DNA of 64,000 bases from Symbiodinium kawagutii (GCA_009767595.1 VSDK01027733.1:3323-67322); one strand, 5' to 3'. Counted from the stretch's first letter, positions 21,846 through 33,358 are shown. A program made the numbers and translations. Notes: a model not told the origin generated them from the letters alone.

Positions 21846-22012
21846 ATGGACGTATGGATGGATGGGTGGATGGAAGGAAGGAAGGAAGGATGGATGGATG
21901 GATGGATGGATGGATGTCGGAGATAGAGATAGATAGATAGATGGATGGATAGATAGATAGATAGATAGATAGATAGACAGATAGATAGATAGGTAGATCG
22001 ATAGATAGCGTA
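21846..22012. repeat. Tetranucleotide array (GGAT/GGAA then GATA)
   Basis: A GGAT/GGAA block followed by a GATA block. It gives a spurious antisense Ile/Tyr/Leu/Ser frame. Confidence 0.9.
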
Positions 22013-22662
22013 CCTCTACTCTTTTTTGTTGCATGCCCTGTGTGGTGTGCAAAGGTCAGATATGCCTTTCTCCAACCAGTACCGGTGGATTGATTACATC
22101 CATTTGAAGACCAGTCCTACAGACTATGACTATAGTGTAACTTATCCTCTAGATGCTTTGAACGATGGTCTTTCCTTCATATGCCAAGCATGATCGCAGG
22201 GAGATCTATGTCAGGAAGACCACCACATTTAATGGTACATCACCACCTACTTAAAGGCCAATGGTGGTTCATTAACAGCTGCATCTACCTATTGTTGGTC
22301 ATCAAGTCATTTTTTAAATCATGATCAATTGCTGTCAATCACTATTTGTTTACCATTATCGATCACTAATGAACATTACTAGTTGTTGACCCTTCAGAAA
22401 ACATTCAAAACATTCTCGTTTTTCCACCAACCACTATCACTCGCAATAATGGCTAATTTCAGGGGACTTGATACTGATGATGGTTCGCCCGCCAATGGTT
22501 GCCACTCCCATATTGATGCAATACAATCGTATTAGCACGCAATATTGTAGGTTAGTAGTACCAATATATTTAGGTCTGTTCTGCTCCTAATATTGTATGC
22601 GCAGCTTCCGCAGCTTCCTACATAGATAATTAATGCCCAGGTTGGTTATGAACAATTCTAAG

Positions 22663-22740
22663 TCACTTGGATCGTGGCATGCTCCGCCATGGGATGCGAC
22701 TCGCGGGAAGCAGGACTTGCACTCTGGGAGTGCACCCGAA
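22663..22740 (+). CDS. Gene B candidate exon
   Basis: 78 nt in phase 0 between ATTCTAAG and GTAGGAAG. Residues: SLGSWHAPPWDATRGKQDLH then SGSAPE. Coding-like sequence continues past the donor (VGSHFSSVWLGVDVTG, then a stop), so a longer or terminal exon is possible. An in-frame ATG lies at 22648. AAGTCACTT occurs at the acceptor and again 3 bases after the donor, a direct repeat flanking the exon. Confidence 0.45.
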
Positions 22741-23031
22741 GTAGGAAGTCACTTCTCCTCCGTGTGGCTTGGCGTCGATGTCACTGGTTGATGTTGATGG
22801 TGATGAATCGATGAACTACAATCAAGTGAGTTGATTTAGAATGTCACTAATGATTATGTACTCACTTGATTTCAGTTGTTCATAGTTAATACATTTTGCA
22901 GATGGTTTACAATGAATGGTGCAAATCAACAACGTCATGACGACCATTGTTGAGTTGCGTGTCTTGGGTTGGTTAGTTGCTACATTGGTATATTGGATTT
23001 ACTTCACCAACAACGTGACCTTCATCCCCAG

Positions 23032-23118
23032 GAGCACCACGGCCAGCGCTGGGTCCGCCCTCCGAGGTTAACGAAAGAGTTGGGCGTTCCTGTGATTGCC
23101 AGCACTCTGGGCGTTCGA
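23032..23118 (+). CDS. Gene B candidate exon
   Basis: After CATCCCCAG the phase 0 frame reads EHHGQRWVRPPRLTKELGVP then VIASTLGVRQ. The frame meets TGA 18 nt later, so a GC donor (CGACAG, then GCGCCAG) is the likely end. It joins in phase to the exon at 23386. Coding-like sequence continues in another frame to about 23170 (RADQALSLTALSRE), which may be an alternative or decayed exon. Confidence 0.55.
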
Positions 23119-23385
23119 CAGGCGCCAGCTGAGAGCTGACCAGGCCCTGAGCCTTACCGCGCTTTCGCGGGAGATCACTAACAACGAACCAACTATTGAA
23201 CCATGACTACGAATTTCCGTGAATTTCATCATCAACTCATCAACTCATCAACCATGAATCCATCAACTCATCAACCATGAACCATGAACCATGAATCAAG
23301 ATTGCACCCTGACCATGCACCACGAATCAACCACTGACATTTCACCACCATTTCACCATCAATCGCCACGCCTCAACGCCGCCAG

Positions 23386-23495
23386 GTGCTCCAAGAGCAG
23401 CTCCTGGGCACCGGCAGCGACGCGCCCGCCCCCCCCGCCCGGGGGCCCCGCTGCCGAAGCCGTTGCCGTTGCGGGTCGCCAAGGCGCCCTGAGTC
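23386..23495 (+). CDS. Gene B candidate exon, Pro/Arg-rich
   Basis: After ACGCCGCCAG the frame reads VLQEQLLGTGSDAPAPPA, followed by an Arg/Cys-rich stretch to about 23495. The 3' border is unclear. An overlapping frame (Ala/Val-rich) is also open because GC is very high here. Upstream are AACCATGAATCC repeats; downstream GGATGGTGAATGG repeats. Confidence 0.5.
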
Positions 23496-24511
23496 GGTTG
23501 GGGATAACATCATGACCTCATGATTGATGGTTAGCCACTAGTTAACCATCCATTAACCATGGTGAATGGATGGTGAATGGATGGTGAATGGTTGGTAAAT
23601 GGATGCTTGAGTCATCATGAGTTGATCAAGTGACTATTGATGATTCATGAGCTGGTTGGGTGAAGATTCTGATGATTCATGAGTCGGTTTGGGGTACTTC
23701 CAAGACCTGCTGGTTCCAATGCTCCAAAGTCGTTAGCGATTCGGCTGGAAGGTGTCACTTCCTTAGCTCGAAGGCACAGTTTCGTGGTTCCATCTACGGC
23801 AGTGGTCAGCAATGCATACAGCCAACCAGGATCCCGTTCATGGGACCAAACCATGAGGGACGAAACCAACATATTTTTCATCTTGGATGGTTTTGTCATT
23901 CATAGATCTTGACTGATACCTGGATCCAAACCAAGGTCAACCAACCGGAGTGAATTTCAAAATGGCCAGCTGAAAACTGGCCCAAAGCGGCCCGCTGACA
24001 AGTTTGCACCAAACTTACGAGTTGCTCATTTGTTACCAATGATACCGGATAGGTGATAGTGGGTTGATTTTCATGAAGGGTACTACTTGGTTTATAATCA
24101 CCTAACCTTTCATGGGCTTGGTCGATGCTCATGAGGGGTGCTACTAGGTTTTGGAGGGTTTATGAGAAGTATGCGAATATCCATCAGCGAAAGGAAGGAG
24201 ATGGCACCAGGCTTTCACCACTGGTTCCCCATGACAAACAATCCCTGCTACGAACCTCTTGATGCTCCCAGTCATGCTACTGAGACAATATGTCGCCGTT
24301 GTGAAGCAGCTTAATTCTTCATCATCAGCAACTCGTATTGATCATCATTGACCATGAACATCCTCAACATCCTCAAAGAGCATGTGAACCATTACGAACC
24401 AATAAATACATAGACATAAATTGATAAATCAATAAATGGATAAATAAGTCGAATCCCCAACATCCTCAAAGCATGTGGCAAACATCATGAACCAACCATG
24501 GACATCATCAG

Positions 24512-24681
24512 ATCTCCATCCTTTCGGCCTCCCAAGGGGTACCCCGTGAGGTGAACTACAACAACCTGCTGACCTCGTCACGGCGCTATCCCCCGGTGCT
24601 ACGCTATGGCCACGTGGGCTACGTCAAGCGCGGAGGAGCCGAGGTCTGGTTGGATGCGGTGCCTTGGAAGTTCGTGGGATG
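24512..24681 (+). CDS. Gene B exon, start of repeated module (YNNL / LRY)
   Basis: After ATCATCAG the phase 0 frame reads ISILSASQGVPREVNYNNLL, TSSRRYPPVLRYGHVGYVKR, GGAEVWLDAVPWKF. GT options are GTGGGATGG at about 24674 (phase 0, matching the next exon) and GTAATG at 24682. It matches gene E exon 44398-44502 in YNNL, a gap, LR(Y/F)xxV, then V(W/D)L. By analogy this is the first part of a beta-rich module of a probably extracytoplasmic protein (inference). Confidence 0.65.
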
Positions 24682-26141
24682 GTAATGGGGAAGGATGGGT
24701 TCAGTGGTGGTTGGTGATGGCCAGTGGTGGATAGTGATGGTTAGTGATGATTAGTGATGGTTGGTTATGCTCTAATGGTTAGTGATGCTTCATTCTCCTT
24801 CAAATATCCGGAAATCAATGATTGAATGATGGTTAACTGCCCGCTTGTGATGGTGAATTGACTCTTTGTAATGATTGCAAATTGTTAATTGATCGTTGAT
24901 GTTTCTTAAAGGTGTTAATTGACCGTTTGCATTGGTGGCTGATGATTAATGATGGGCTGGTGTCTAGTCTTTTAAGGCAGAGAAAAGTTCATGATGGGTA
25001 ATGGTGGCTAATGTCACTCAGTGATGGTTTAGTGCTCCATACTCCATATCCATGGGGTTTGGTAGTGGTAAACGGGGTGCTTTTGAGGGACTGCTAAAAC
25101 CCATGTGAGGCTGGCAGGTGCAAGATGTGGCACCAATGTAGTCGCAAGCAGGGCCAAACACAGACACAAAAAAACGTGACACAATGGTATGGCTCTGGAA
25201 AGAGTTTGAAAAGGTTCCACACCCGAGCTAGTCGCTGGCGCCACCACTGCCCTCACAAAGGCTAGGGCAGGGGTCGGCTGATCATCATCATTGTTGTTGC
25301 TTATCATGCAGCTTTCAACACAGCTACTGACCATCATCAATCAACAATCCAAGTGTGAGACATGAATTGCGATCAACCCAACCAGCTTATTTGCCACACT
25401 AATGCGCCGTCAAAAAATCATCTGCGTGATTAGGATGGCTTGGTATTGAACCAGGAATAGTCATGAACGATACAAAGAAGAATCCGTGTGATATTTCTTG
25501 GTCACCAGCTTCTCACCCAGGCTACTAAGCATCACTCGTTGGTTATGAACCAGCTTATCAGTCATCAGTACAGTAATCACCATCGACCACCATTAGCCTT
25601 GATAAAGCGCTTCTTCTGCCATCATTGCCCCAGCCGTCAACCATGGTTTGGTTATCATTAGACATCCCCATTAATCATCACCATCAACCTTGTGGCTAGT
25701 GGTTAATCAATGATCATTACTTGCTTTTCAACGAGCTTGTTAGTCATTGGTAACATCAACCATCACCATCAAAAATCATAGTCACCATGCATTCACCATC
25801 ATTAACCATTCACCAACCATATTATCGATTTCTTATTAGTGACTAGTGATTGATGATGGCTGATGATGACCAGTGATGACTAGTGATTATTGATTAACCA
25901 TCAGTGGTCAGTAATCATTCACCATCATTATTGCTTATTAGTGACCATCGAACAGTTCACTAACCATTAATCCACCAAGCATTCACCATCATTAACCATT
26001 CACTAACCATATTAGTGACCACCATTATCAACCATTATCAACCATTATCAACCATTATTAACCACTATTAACCACTATTAACCACTAGAAACCACCACCA
26101 ACCGGGCTACCAACCACCAACCACCATGGGAACCTGCCCAG

Positions 26142-26228
26142 GTGCTGCGTGTGGACAGCTATCAGCCCAAGCTGCACGCCCTCACCGGCGAAGCGCAGGG
26201 CAATGCGGCGGCCCTGAACGTGCCGTGA
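26142..26228 (+). CDS. Gene B exon, second part of repeated module
   Basis: After CTGCCCAG, phase 0: VLRVDSYQPKLHALTGEAQG then NAAALN, followed by GTGCCGTGA. The GTGCCG is best read as a donor (phase 0 end at 26219) rather than as codons before the stop at 26226, because gene E has the same break after GNVAVN. It matches gene E 45503-45580 in Y-x-P, G and GNxAxN. Upstream AACCATTATC repeats switch to GGTTGATTAGG repeats just after it. Confidence 0.65.
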   Translation: MLRVDSYQPKLHALTGEAQGNAAALNVP

Positions 26229-26259
26229 CAAGCCGCGACGCGTGAAGAGATGGCGTTGG

Positions 26260-26990
26260 AGGTGTGGTTGATTAGGGGTTGGTAGTGGTTAATAGTGGTT
26301 AATAGTGGTTAATAATGGTTAATAATGGTTGATAATGGTTGATTAGGAGTTTGTAATGGTTAGTAACGGTTTATAATGGTTAGCAATGGCCAGAAATGGT
26401 TTGCAATGGTTGATAATAGTAATTTATGATAGTTGCTGATGGTTGATTAGGGGTTAGTAATGGTTGATTAGGGGTTTGTAATGGTTAGTAAGGGTTTGCA
26501 ATGGTTAGTAATGGTTTGCAATGGTTTATAATGGTTAGTATTGGTTTGCAATGCTTGAAAATAGTAGTTTATGATAGTTGCTGATGGTTGATTTCGGGTT
26601 GGTAATGGTTAATGACGATGATTGATGATGGTTTGTAATGGTTCTGTGGTTCACAATGGTTAGTAATGGTTAGTGGTTACTCATAGTGGTTTATGATAGT
26701 CAATGATGGTTGATTTGGGGGTTAACAAGGGATACTAGTGGTTGGTAATGGTTAGTGATGCTGATTTATAATGGTTCATAATGGTTGATGGTAAAAAATG
26801 ATCAGTGGTTCATAACGGTTGATTAGTGTTCAGTGGTCATGCTGGTTGAAGACGATTATTACTTAGTTACTTAGTGGTTAATGACGCTTGATTAGCTGGT
26901 TAGTACCCGCTAGTAATGATGGCTAGGTTGTTAGTAATGTTGAATACTGGTTAAATGGTTAAGTGGTAAGTAGTAGTTAGTAATGATGGT
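26260..26990. repeat. Degenerate TGGTTA/GGTTGATAATGG repeats (intron 5' half)
   Basis: More than 60 imperfect 10-12 bp units such as ATGGTTAGTAATGG. Their complements (AACCATTATC) fill the 3' part of the preceding intron at 25.7-26.1 kb. Non-coding. Confidence 0.8.
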
Positions 26991-26999
26991 TCAGAGCTC

Positions 27000-28400
27000 A
27001 AGTTTTCTTGGTCATCGGATGTGAACAGCTGGGGGTTGAGGGTATTGACCCACAGCCTTATTGTCTACTGAATGTGCTGTGGATAGAAGAACTCCTGGAT
27101 CTTCGACGTCCTGTTAACGGTGGGAGGATGGATTGTTGATTGACGAAAGGGGGCAACCTCCGATTTCGTAGGCTCTAGCGGTACTTAATCAGTTGAACTG
27201 TACGGGAGGTTTGTCGCAGAATCGATTGATTGGTTCACTTAGAACTTGTGGGGTATCACTCTCTGCTACATTGGTAGCTTATGGTTCACAATCTGATCAA
27301 TAAGCTGACGGTATGTATGTGCATACAATGGCTGTCAATGCCCACTAAACTGATAAACAGCTGAACTTCTAAGTTGGGATGGGCAGTGAATTGAGTCACC
27401 AAAGCGGCGATCTCGAACCTATACCTCTTCAGAGTACTTGCTGCTTCCCGATTAGTGAATGTAGCACTGCTGCTGTACCACGGGTTATGGCATGTAAAGG
27501 TGTCTATGCTTGAAGATTCAGCAATCATGAGGATCAAAAGCCATCAGCAAGCCGGTTACAACTAGGTGATGCAATTTGCAAAAATAACTAATCAAGGACA
27601 ATAACAGCGCAGCCAACCAAGAACACAGGGATCTGCCAAGAATATAATCATTGGAATGCCTGCTGAACGCAGGGTACGATCCGATGAACCAAGCAACAGG
27701 TATTGGTTAATCATGACGAGTCAAATGGTTTGCAATGCTTAGTCAGCTAGCGGTTGAATATGGTTACTCTGATCAATTATCATCATTTGGTTGAATGTAG
27801 TTTGTTACTAGCTGCTTAGTAGGCACAATGGTAGCTTTATATGCTAATCAGCCAATACTTCAAGAGTTAATAGAATCAGTTAACGACTGGTTACTACTAC
27901 CCAAGTAACAATGGTTCATGAGCTAATGGTTGCTCGTTAACCAACCATAGTTAATTATGTTCGTTAGTTAACTGGTTGACCAGCTGGTAGTCACTATCAT
28001 TAGGCATTAGCTGGTAGTAATCAGCTAGTTGACCATGGTTATTGTAAGACTCAGCTAGTAGTTACTACTATCAACTGGTCAACCATGGTTATTAGCTGGT
28101 TATTAGTAACAATCAACGGTAGTTAATAAACAACCATACATAACTATTAGGTACCAACAGAGGTAGCCAATGCTATTAGCTGGTTATTAAGAACTATTGC
28201 TGCTAATTAAGAACTATTCGCTGCTTATCAGTAACAATCATGGTTAACCATGGTTGCTATCAGCTGGTAGTTACAACTATGAATCAGCTCGTGTTTAAGT
28301 GATTGTTAATCACTATTGTTAATCAGCTAGTGGTTACCATAGTTACTACTTGTTAATCAGCTAGTGGTTACTTAACTGGTCAACCCGCCGGTAGTTGAAT
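27000..28400. other. Gene-free intron interior
   Basis: TTAGCTGGTTAT-type degenerate repeats and unique AT-rich sequence. I see no coding island with splice-like borders. Confidence 0.5.
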
Positions 28401-28429
28401 CTGCCCTGGAAGCCTGGCCCCCCCTTTAG

Positions 28430-28513
28430 GTGCACGCTGGCACCGTGGCAAACTTAGAGATCAGCCTGGTGCCCAGCAACATCGAGGCCAAGGGGAGCCA
28501 TGATGCAGACCTG
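28430..28513 (+). CDS. Gene B exon, third part of repeated module (HAGT)
   Basis: 84 nt between CCCTTTAG and GTGGCGAGC, phase 0 at both ends, 28 residues: VHAGTVANLEISLVPSNIEA then KGSHDADL. It matches gene E 46303-46362 (VAAGTSVDLRLRL) at the same position after an Asn-ending exon. The donor is formed by, or lies directly next to, a family I element (GT followed by GGCGAGCTGGGTCAAGG). Confidence 0.7.
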
Positions 28514-28900
28514 GTGGCGAGCTGGGTCAAGGCTTTAACCAACCAATCTATGGTTAGAGAAGGGGGTAATAACTAGCAATTATAGGGGTAATAACTAGCA
28601 ATTATAGGGGTAACAACTGGCAATTATAGGGGAAATAACTGGCAATTATAGGGGAAATAACTGGTAATTATAGGGGAAATAACTGGCAATTAACTATTCA
28701 ATGGCTCTGGGTCAAGGGGAAATTTGACTTAACTAGCAATTAACTATTAGAACCAACTAGCAATTATAGGGGAAATGCAAACTCTTTAAAGCTATGGGTC
28801 AAGGCTTTAACCATGAATTTCTTGATAACCAGTAATTTTACACGGAAAACCATGGTCAATGCTGGTACACCAGGCGTACACTGGGAGAACAGGGTCAATG
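28514..28900 (+). mobile_element. Introner-like element, family I copy 5, expanded internally
   Basis: Begins GTGGCGAGCTGGGTCAAGG at the exon edge. After AACCAACCAATC it is taken over by a 22-bp tandem repeat (28571-28702, AACTAGCAATTATAGGGG). Then AGCTATGGGTCAAGGCTTT reopens the second module near 28790. Confidence 0.65.
28571..28702. repeat. 22-bp tandem repeat, six units
   Basis: Units start at 28571, 28593, 28615, 28637, 28659 and 28681, each AACT(A/G)GCAATTATAGGGG plus TAAT/AAAT. The GGGGATAA-like core is native to family I, so the array grew from inside the element. Confidence 0.85.
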
Positions 28901-29820
28901 ACAAATAATGGTTGGTAATTGCAATTGTAATGATGACTGGTGACAGCAATAAGAATGAGAAAGAATCGTAGAATGATCGTAGAATCGTGAGTTGATGCCT
29001 TGTGAAGCCGGGTCTCATAAGAATGGTGAAAAAAAAGTTATTCAGTTAATTGAGTGATAATGGCCAATGATGATTGGTAATAGCGAGGGTTGTAGTAGCT
29101 AATGATGGCTATTAGCAACGGATACGTTTGATAAGGACTAGTATTGATTAATGATAAGTTGATGAATTGTTGGCTTTTGTTGCTAGATCGTAGTGGAAAT
29201 GATTAGGATTGGTTGGTAGGAATGGTAAGTGGTATTGGCCAGAATGACTACAATCGCTATAATCATGCTAAGAACCCTTAGTAGTAGTATTTGAGAATTG
29301 GTCATTGTGAATGGCTAGCCATTGCAGTGATTGATTAATAATGGTTGACTATTATTGGCAATAGCAATGGTTAGTAGATTTGAGGCAATGTTTTGGTTAT
29401 TGTGCATAGCTCGTCCTAGTAATGATTGATAAGGTCGATAATGGTTGATAATGTTTTCCGATGATCAGTAGTGGACAATGGTGGTTAATAGTAAGAGTTA
29501 AAAACAGGCATCGTTGGGTTTCAACCACTGCTATTATCTCCTTATCGATCAGCTTGGTTGCATCCACGTAGCCGAGAGAGTTTACTTAATCATTTCACAC
29601 TGAGTATACACTAGATTCCGGACAAACTGACAAGGAAATGATAGGTTGGTTTACCACAGATTGGTAGAAACATGAGTATCATTAGTCTGGATGAACATCT
29701 CCACATAGGAGATCGGTTTTGGATCGTCAAGGTACCAGTTTGAGCCATGCCACCGGTGGCTGGTGGTGTTGGTTGAGACTTGTCAACGGACTTTGGGATC
29801 CAAAAAGGCTGAACTTGTTG

Positions 29821-29932
29821 AACAAATCTATCGAAATCTATCGAAATCTATCGAAATCTATCGAAATCTATCGAAATCCATCGAAATCTATCGAAATCTC
29901 TCGAAATCTATCGAAAGCCATCGAAAGCTATC
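29821..29932. repeat. 10-bp tandem repeat TCGAAATCTA, eleven units
   Basis: Perfect 10-bp period with only point changes. It is open in several frames (IEIYRNLSKS), which is a repeat artefact. Confidence 0.9.
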
Positions 29933-30290
29933 AAAAAAGCTTGAAGCATGAGGAATGTATCCTGAGAGACTCATTGGTTTCATTACCACGTCATTCTTGG
30001 AAGCGTTTTCAGGATGAGGGATCCCCCCCAAAATGCGATGGCCATGGACCAAGTTTTCGGACCCAACTCGTCCGCAGTGCCGTCCGCAGCTGCTGCGTGA
30101 TGGTAGTTGGGGCTTCTCAGCTGCTGCTCGGGGAGTACTGCGAACCAGAAGCATTCTATTAACCATACCGGCTATTGATTAAGCATTAACCAGTTTAGTA
30201 CTAACCATATATCAACGATTAACCAACCAGTACTAGCTATCAACCATTCGTCAACCATTCATTTGCTGTTCAAAATCTCGTTTACCACAG

Positions 30291-30490
30291 GTTCAGCTAT
30301 ATACATGCTTCAGACACAGGAAATGATCATCAGATTGGACTCCCAGCTGCCCCCACTGTGCTGTGTCCTGCAGGTGAAAGACTTGAACATTGGCCAAATC
30401 TACCTGCAGATTTCAGACATTGAGGCAGCTTGGGAGCAGTTCATCTTTGAACTTCGCACGTGGTTCGTAGCAAACATCGTTGGCAAGTGA
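30291..30490 (+). CDS. Uncertain coding island or terminal exon
   Basis: Open from GTTCAG at about 30291 to TGA at 30488-30490. Residues include MLQTQEMIIRLDSQLPPLCC and, after an internal TCCTGCAG, VKDLNIGQIYLQISDIEAAW then FELRTWFVANIVGK. It is protein-like, but less GC-rich than the gene B exons. It could be a separate small gene or decayed copy lying inside a gene B intron. Family unknown. Confidence 0.4.
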
Positions 30491-31270
30491 ATCATTTTAG
30501 CATTGTAATGATTCACAGGCAATACAACCATTGGGATTCCATGAAACCATTACAACCACTATGAACAAGAAGATTGCTCCCAGCCATTGGACCCACTGAA
30601 AGTAGTCAGTTGATGCAACAGCAGGGGTTGTAAAGGAATCATGTTTTGCGCGGGTTATTGCATTCTATTGCCACATCGTCGTGTGGTGCTATCATCATCA
30701 ATTCGGCACTGAAACATGCTGTGCTTGCAGTCGCCGTAAGTGTCAAATCACAAGCTTTATGGTTATACAATTTGATGATACAAACTCTATGAATCTTGGA
30801 TAATTAGCAAGGGCTCTACCTGTTGCGGTTGCACCAGCGCTTGTTTGTGGGAACAGGTGCATTAGCTGATCGGAGCCATATCCACATATATCAACCATTA
30901 TCACCCATTGACATTTAACCAATCATTATAATCAACCAGGAGCCATTAACAATTCAACCATCCGTCGTTCATTGACGAATATATCAAGCGATCTATCAGC
31001 CTTGATGTTGAAATGCAACCATCAAATATATTCAAATATATCAATCATTAGTCAGATACTGTTGTCATGAACAGATGACTGATGATGAATACGTTTGGCG
31101 AATGATTGAATACAACCATCATATATTCAGAATTAGTCAAACATACAACCATTGTATATCAACTACCACAATATATATGTCATTGTAAATGAACCATGTA
31201 TACCATCTTATGTCATGAACCAGCACATACAACCCATCATTCTCCGCGATTTCGCGCTTGGCGCGGCCAG

Positions 31271-31376
31271 GATCCGCCCCGGCTGCTTGGGGGCGAGGTC
31301 ACCGTGAAGAGCTGTCAGGAGCGGTTCCAACGGTGCGGCGTGCGCAGCGTGCGTTACCGGCGTGCGCGGCGTGCGG
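31271..31376 (+). CDS. Gene B candidate exon, Arg/Cys-rich
   Basis: After GCGCGGCCAG, phase 0: DPPRLLGGEVTVKSCQERFQ then RCGVRSVRYRRARRA. The donor GTACCGGTG at 31377 leaves phase 0; otherwise the frame ends at TGA 31385. In gene E the corresponding position holds the GYRIHERQ exon, with no strong similarity. The TGCG repeats near the end (GGCGTGCGCAGCGTGCG) may reflect local slippage. Confidence 0.55.
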
Positions 31377-31653
31377 TACCGGTGTGACCCAACGGTGGAT
31401 GACCGGCTGGGGGGTCAAAATGATGGAAATATGGGGTTAAGAGCCATGTTAATGGTTAAGAATAGGGCAAAATGATCAAGAAGAATGGTATATGGGGTTT
31501 CTGAAAATTCAAAACCCACAAAAGGGATGGTCTATTACCAAACATTGATGTTGGATGAGTAGGTGACACCTATGACTTGAGAAACCACCATATGGTTCAT
31601 TCTCATGATTAGTTAGCAACCGTTTTCTTTTAGATATCCAGACATAAGCCCCT

Positions 31654-31983
31654 GTGAACCATGCAGGATCGACCAATCTGCCGTCGTCCAGCTGTTTCGT
31701 GCCGGAAATGATCTTGTTTAGCAAATGGGGGTACCAAATCATCCAATATCAACCATTGATAGCAATTAACCAACCATTTTTTCGGTCGCCTATTTTGAGA
31801 ACCCCCCCATGTATCTCCCTGGATGAATCTGCACGATCGCCTGAGGCTTGGGAACCCAACTCTGAGCTGAAACTCACAGCATCACCCAGCGCGCAGGAAA
31901 TTCTATGGCCGAATGGTGAGAAGTTTCATCCTTCGGAGGCTGGGAGGGCTGAGTGGTGCAGGGTCTCTCCATGTGATTTTTGA
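31654..31983 (+). CDS. Coding island interrupted by a family II element
   Basis: One frame is open for 109 codons. The outer parts look coding (STNLPSSSCFVPEMILFSKW; then SLDESARSPEAWEPNSELKL, TASPSAQEILWPNGEKFHPS and EAGRAEWCRVSPCDF to TGA). The middle (about 31729-31810) is the family II element, GGGGTACCAAATC to GCCTATTTTGAGAACCCCCC. The element keeps the frame open, so it may be an intron or a recent in-frame insertion. Family unknown. Confidence 0.45.
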   Translation: MNHAGSTNLPSSSCFVPEMILFSKWGYQIIQYQPLIAINQPFFRSPILRTPPCISLDESARSPEAWEPNSELKLTASPSAQEILWPNGEKFHPSEAGRAEWCRVSPCDF

Positions 31984-32067
31984 ATGGCTACACCGCTAGG
32001 AAAGATTGAGAACTATGGGCTAGTTCTAGATTGAGAATTATGTAGCTGGAGATTTTTGAGCTTGTTC

Positions 32068-32517
32068 ATGTTGTTCCCTGTTCTGTGGGCTAGTTCAGAT
32101 TCAGAACTTCCAGATTGCTTTGCAACAGAACCCCAGTGGCATCTCATGGCTATTTGGAATGCCCATCACTTTGATAGTGCCATTTGGGCCATTGAGATTT
32201 CGCCGGAGCCCTGGTGAGTACACAACTCGTTGATGAATCCGTCACTTTCCCTTGCAGTTCTGCGCATGGTGGGGCCTTTGTGTTGCACAACTGCCATTAC
32301 GTTTGAGTCTCTCCTTTGGATCTTGTTCGCAACGGTCCGTTGGCAGTTTTAAGCTCGCCAACGGAACACCAGTGGAGTGGGCATGTTCGCACAGTGATTT
32401 CGAGGGGGTCCTTTCGGGGACGGGAAACCATAAGTCATGCGGAAACGGCGCAGTGACTGCTACATTCGTTGGTTGCTTGGGACATTTGCCGGAAAGCATC
32501 GCGGCTTTGCTGTGAAT
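32068..32517 (+). CDS. Uncertain two-exon locus with a 44-bp canonical intron
   Basis: ATG at 32068 opens MLFPVLWASSDSELPDC (signal-peptide-like), then EPQWHLMAIWNAHHFD and AIWAIEISPEP, up to GTGAGTAC at 32214. A pyrimidine-rich acceptor CACTTTCCCTTGCAG ends at 32257. Splicing these 44 bases continues the frame for 15 codons (SAHGGAFVLHNCHYV). After the acceptor, a different frame stays open for 86 codons (LANGTPVEWACSHSDFEGVL, AVTATFVGCLGHLPES). The frames conflict, so the locus may be decayed. Confidence 0.35.
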
Positions 32518-32755
32518 TTTGGCGACTGCTTTCCAGTTGCAAACATCAAATCCAGGGCATAGTTCTGGATGATACTACTCGTGGACGAGCGTTCGATTCA
32601 ACATCCTACCAGCTGATTAATTATTGCAGGATGAAACCACTTTGTTAACCATCTGCACTTGGCTTTGCTCAGTTATGATCGCCCCCGAGTGTAGTACTTG
32701 TTTCGAACTTTCTATAATTACTAGGTATTTTCAAAGCCGCCTGGGGTGACCCACC

Positions 32756-33181
32756 ATGCTGATGTCAGAATTTCGAGGCTGTACAGGCCCCCATGGCAAA
32801 GAACACATCAATCATCCATCTTCTGATGTCGGGCCTGCTTGGCGGTGGCTGGTATCATACGCCAAGGGAACCAAATTTCCCCAAAAAGCACTTGCTCGCC
32901 TATGGGGCACATTGGGCACTCATCCTAGCTTGACGATTTTGGTCCATGCGAAGATATTCCCTCAAGCTCACCATCAAGTAGAGGCTTTCGCCAGTGCTGG
33001 ACTTGTTTCTGGTCAGGACTACACCCTCCCTGCCGGCCGTGCACCGCTCGTGGTTTTCAAGGGCGCAGAGGCCCATGTGACTTTGCGTGCTGAACAGCGC
33101 GAAGGCGTCCCTGGGGGAGAAGTGCTGGAATCGCGTGCCCCGGATATAGTAGCAGCTAGAGATACTGAAGGGGATCAGTAG
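32756..33181 (+). CDS. Uncertain 141-aa ORF
   Basis: The open frame includes YAKGTKFPQKALARLWGTLG, VEAFASAGLVSGQDYTLPAG and LVVFKGAEAHVTLRAEQREG. The C-terminal half looks more protein-like than the N-terminal half. An equally long antisense frame overlaps. It lies in a gene B intron. It could be a retrocopy fragment. Confidence 0.3.
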   Translation: MLMSEFRGCTGPHGKEHINHPSSDVGPAWRWLVSYAKGTKFPQKALARLWGTLGTHPSLTILVHAKIFPQAHHQVEAFASAGLVSGQDYTLPAGRAPLVVFKGAEAHVTLRAEQREGVPGGEVLESRAPDIVAARDTEGDQ

Positions 33182-33358
33182 TGCTGCCATTGTCCAGTGT
33201 TTCAAGGCTGCCAGTGATGCCAGATTCTGCCAGTACCAAGCTGCCCAACTTGTGATCGTGCAGCTTGGTTCCAAGCTCCCAGTTAACCTGGAAACCAACC
33301 TGGAAACCAACCAGTGGTCTGCCAAACAGCAGCGGTGCCCAACCAGCTCATCTTGCAG

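Noticed and set aside
21777-22052. Antisense ORF with YLSI and HPSI repeats
   Set aside because: Produced by GATA and GGAT microsatellites.
25029-25340. Antisense 103-aa ORF (PTPALAFVRAVV, CLCLALLATTLV) and an opposing + frame (CEAGRCKMWHQCSRKQG)
   Set aside because: Both open, neither with convincing borders or phase; left unannotated.
26260-26990. Possible CRISPR-like array from regularly recurring ATGGTTAGTAATGG
   Set aside because: Units are degenerate, variable in spacing, and lack unique spacers; same words fill most introns.
29719-30162. 147-aa ORF with IEIYRNLSKS repeats
   Set aside because: Centre is the 10-bp TCGAAATCTA array; flanking codons change character and have no splice-like borders.
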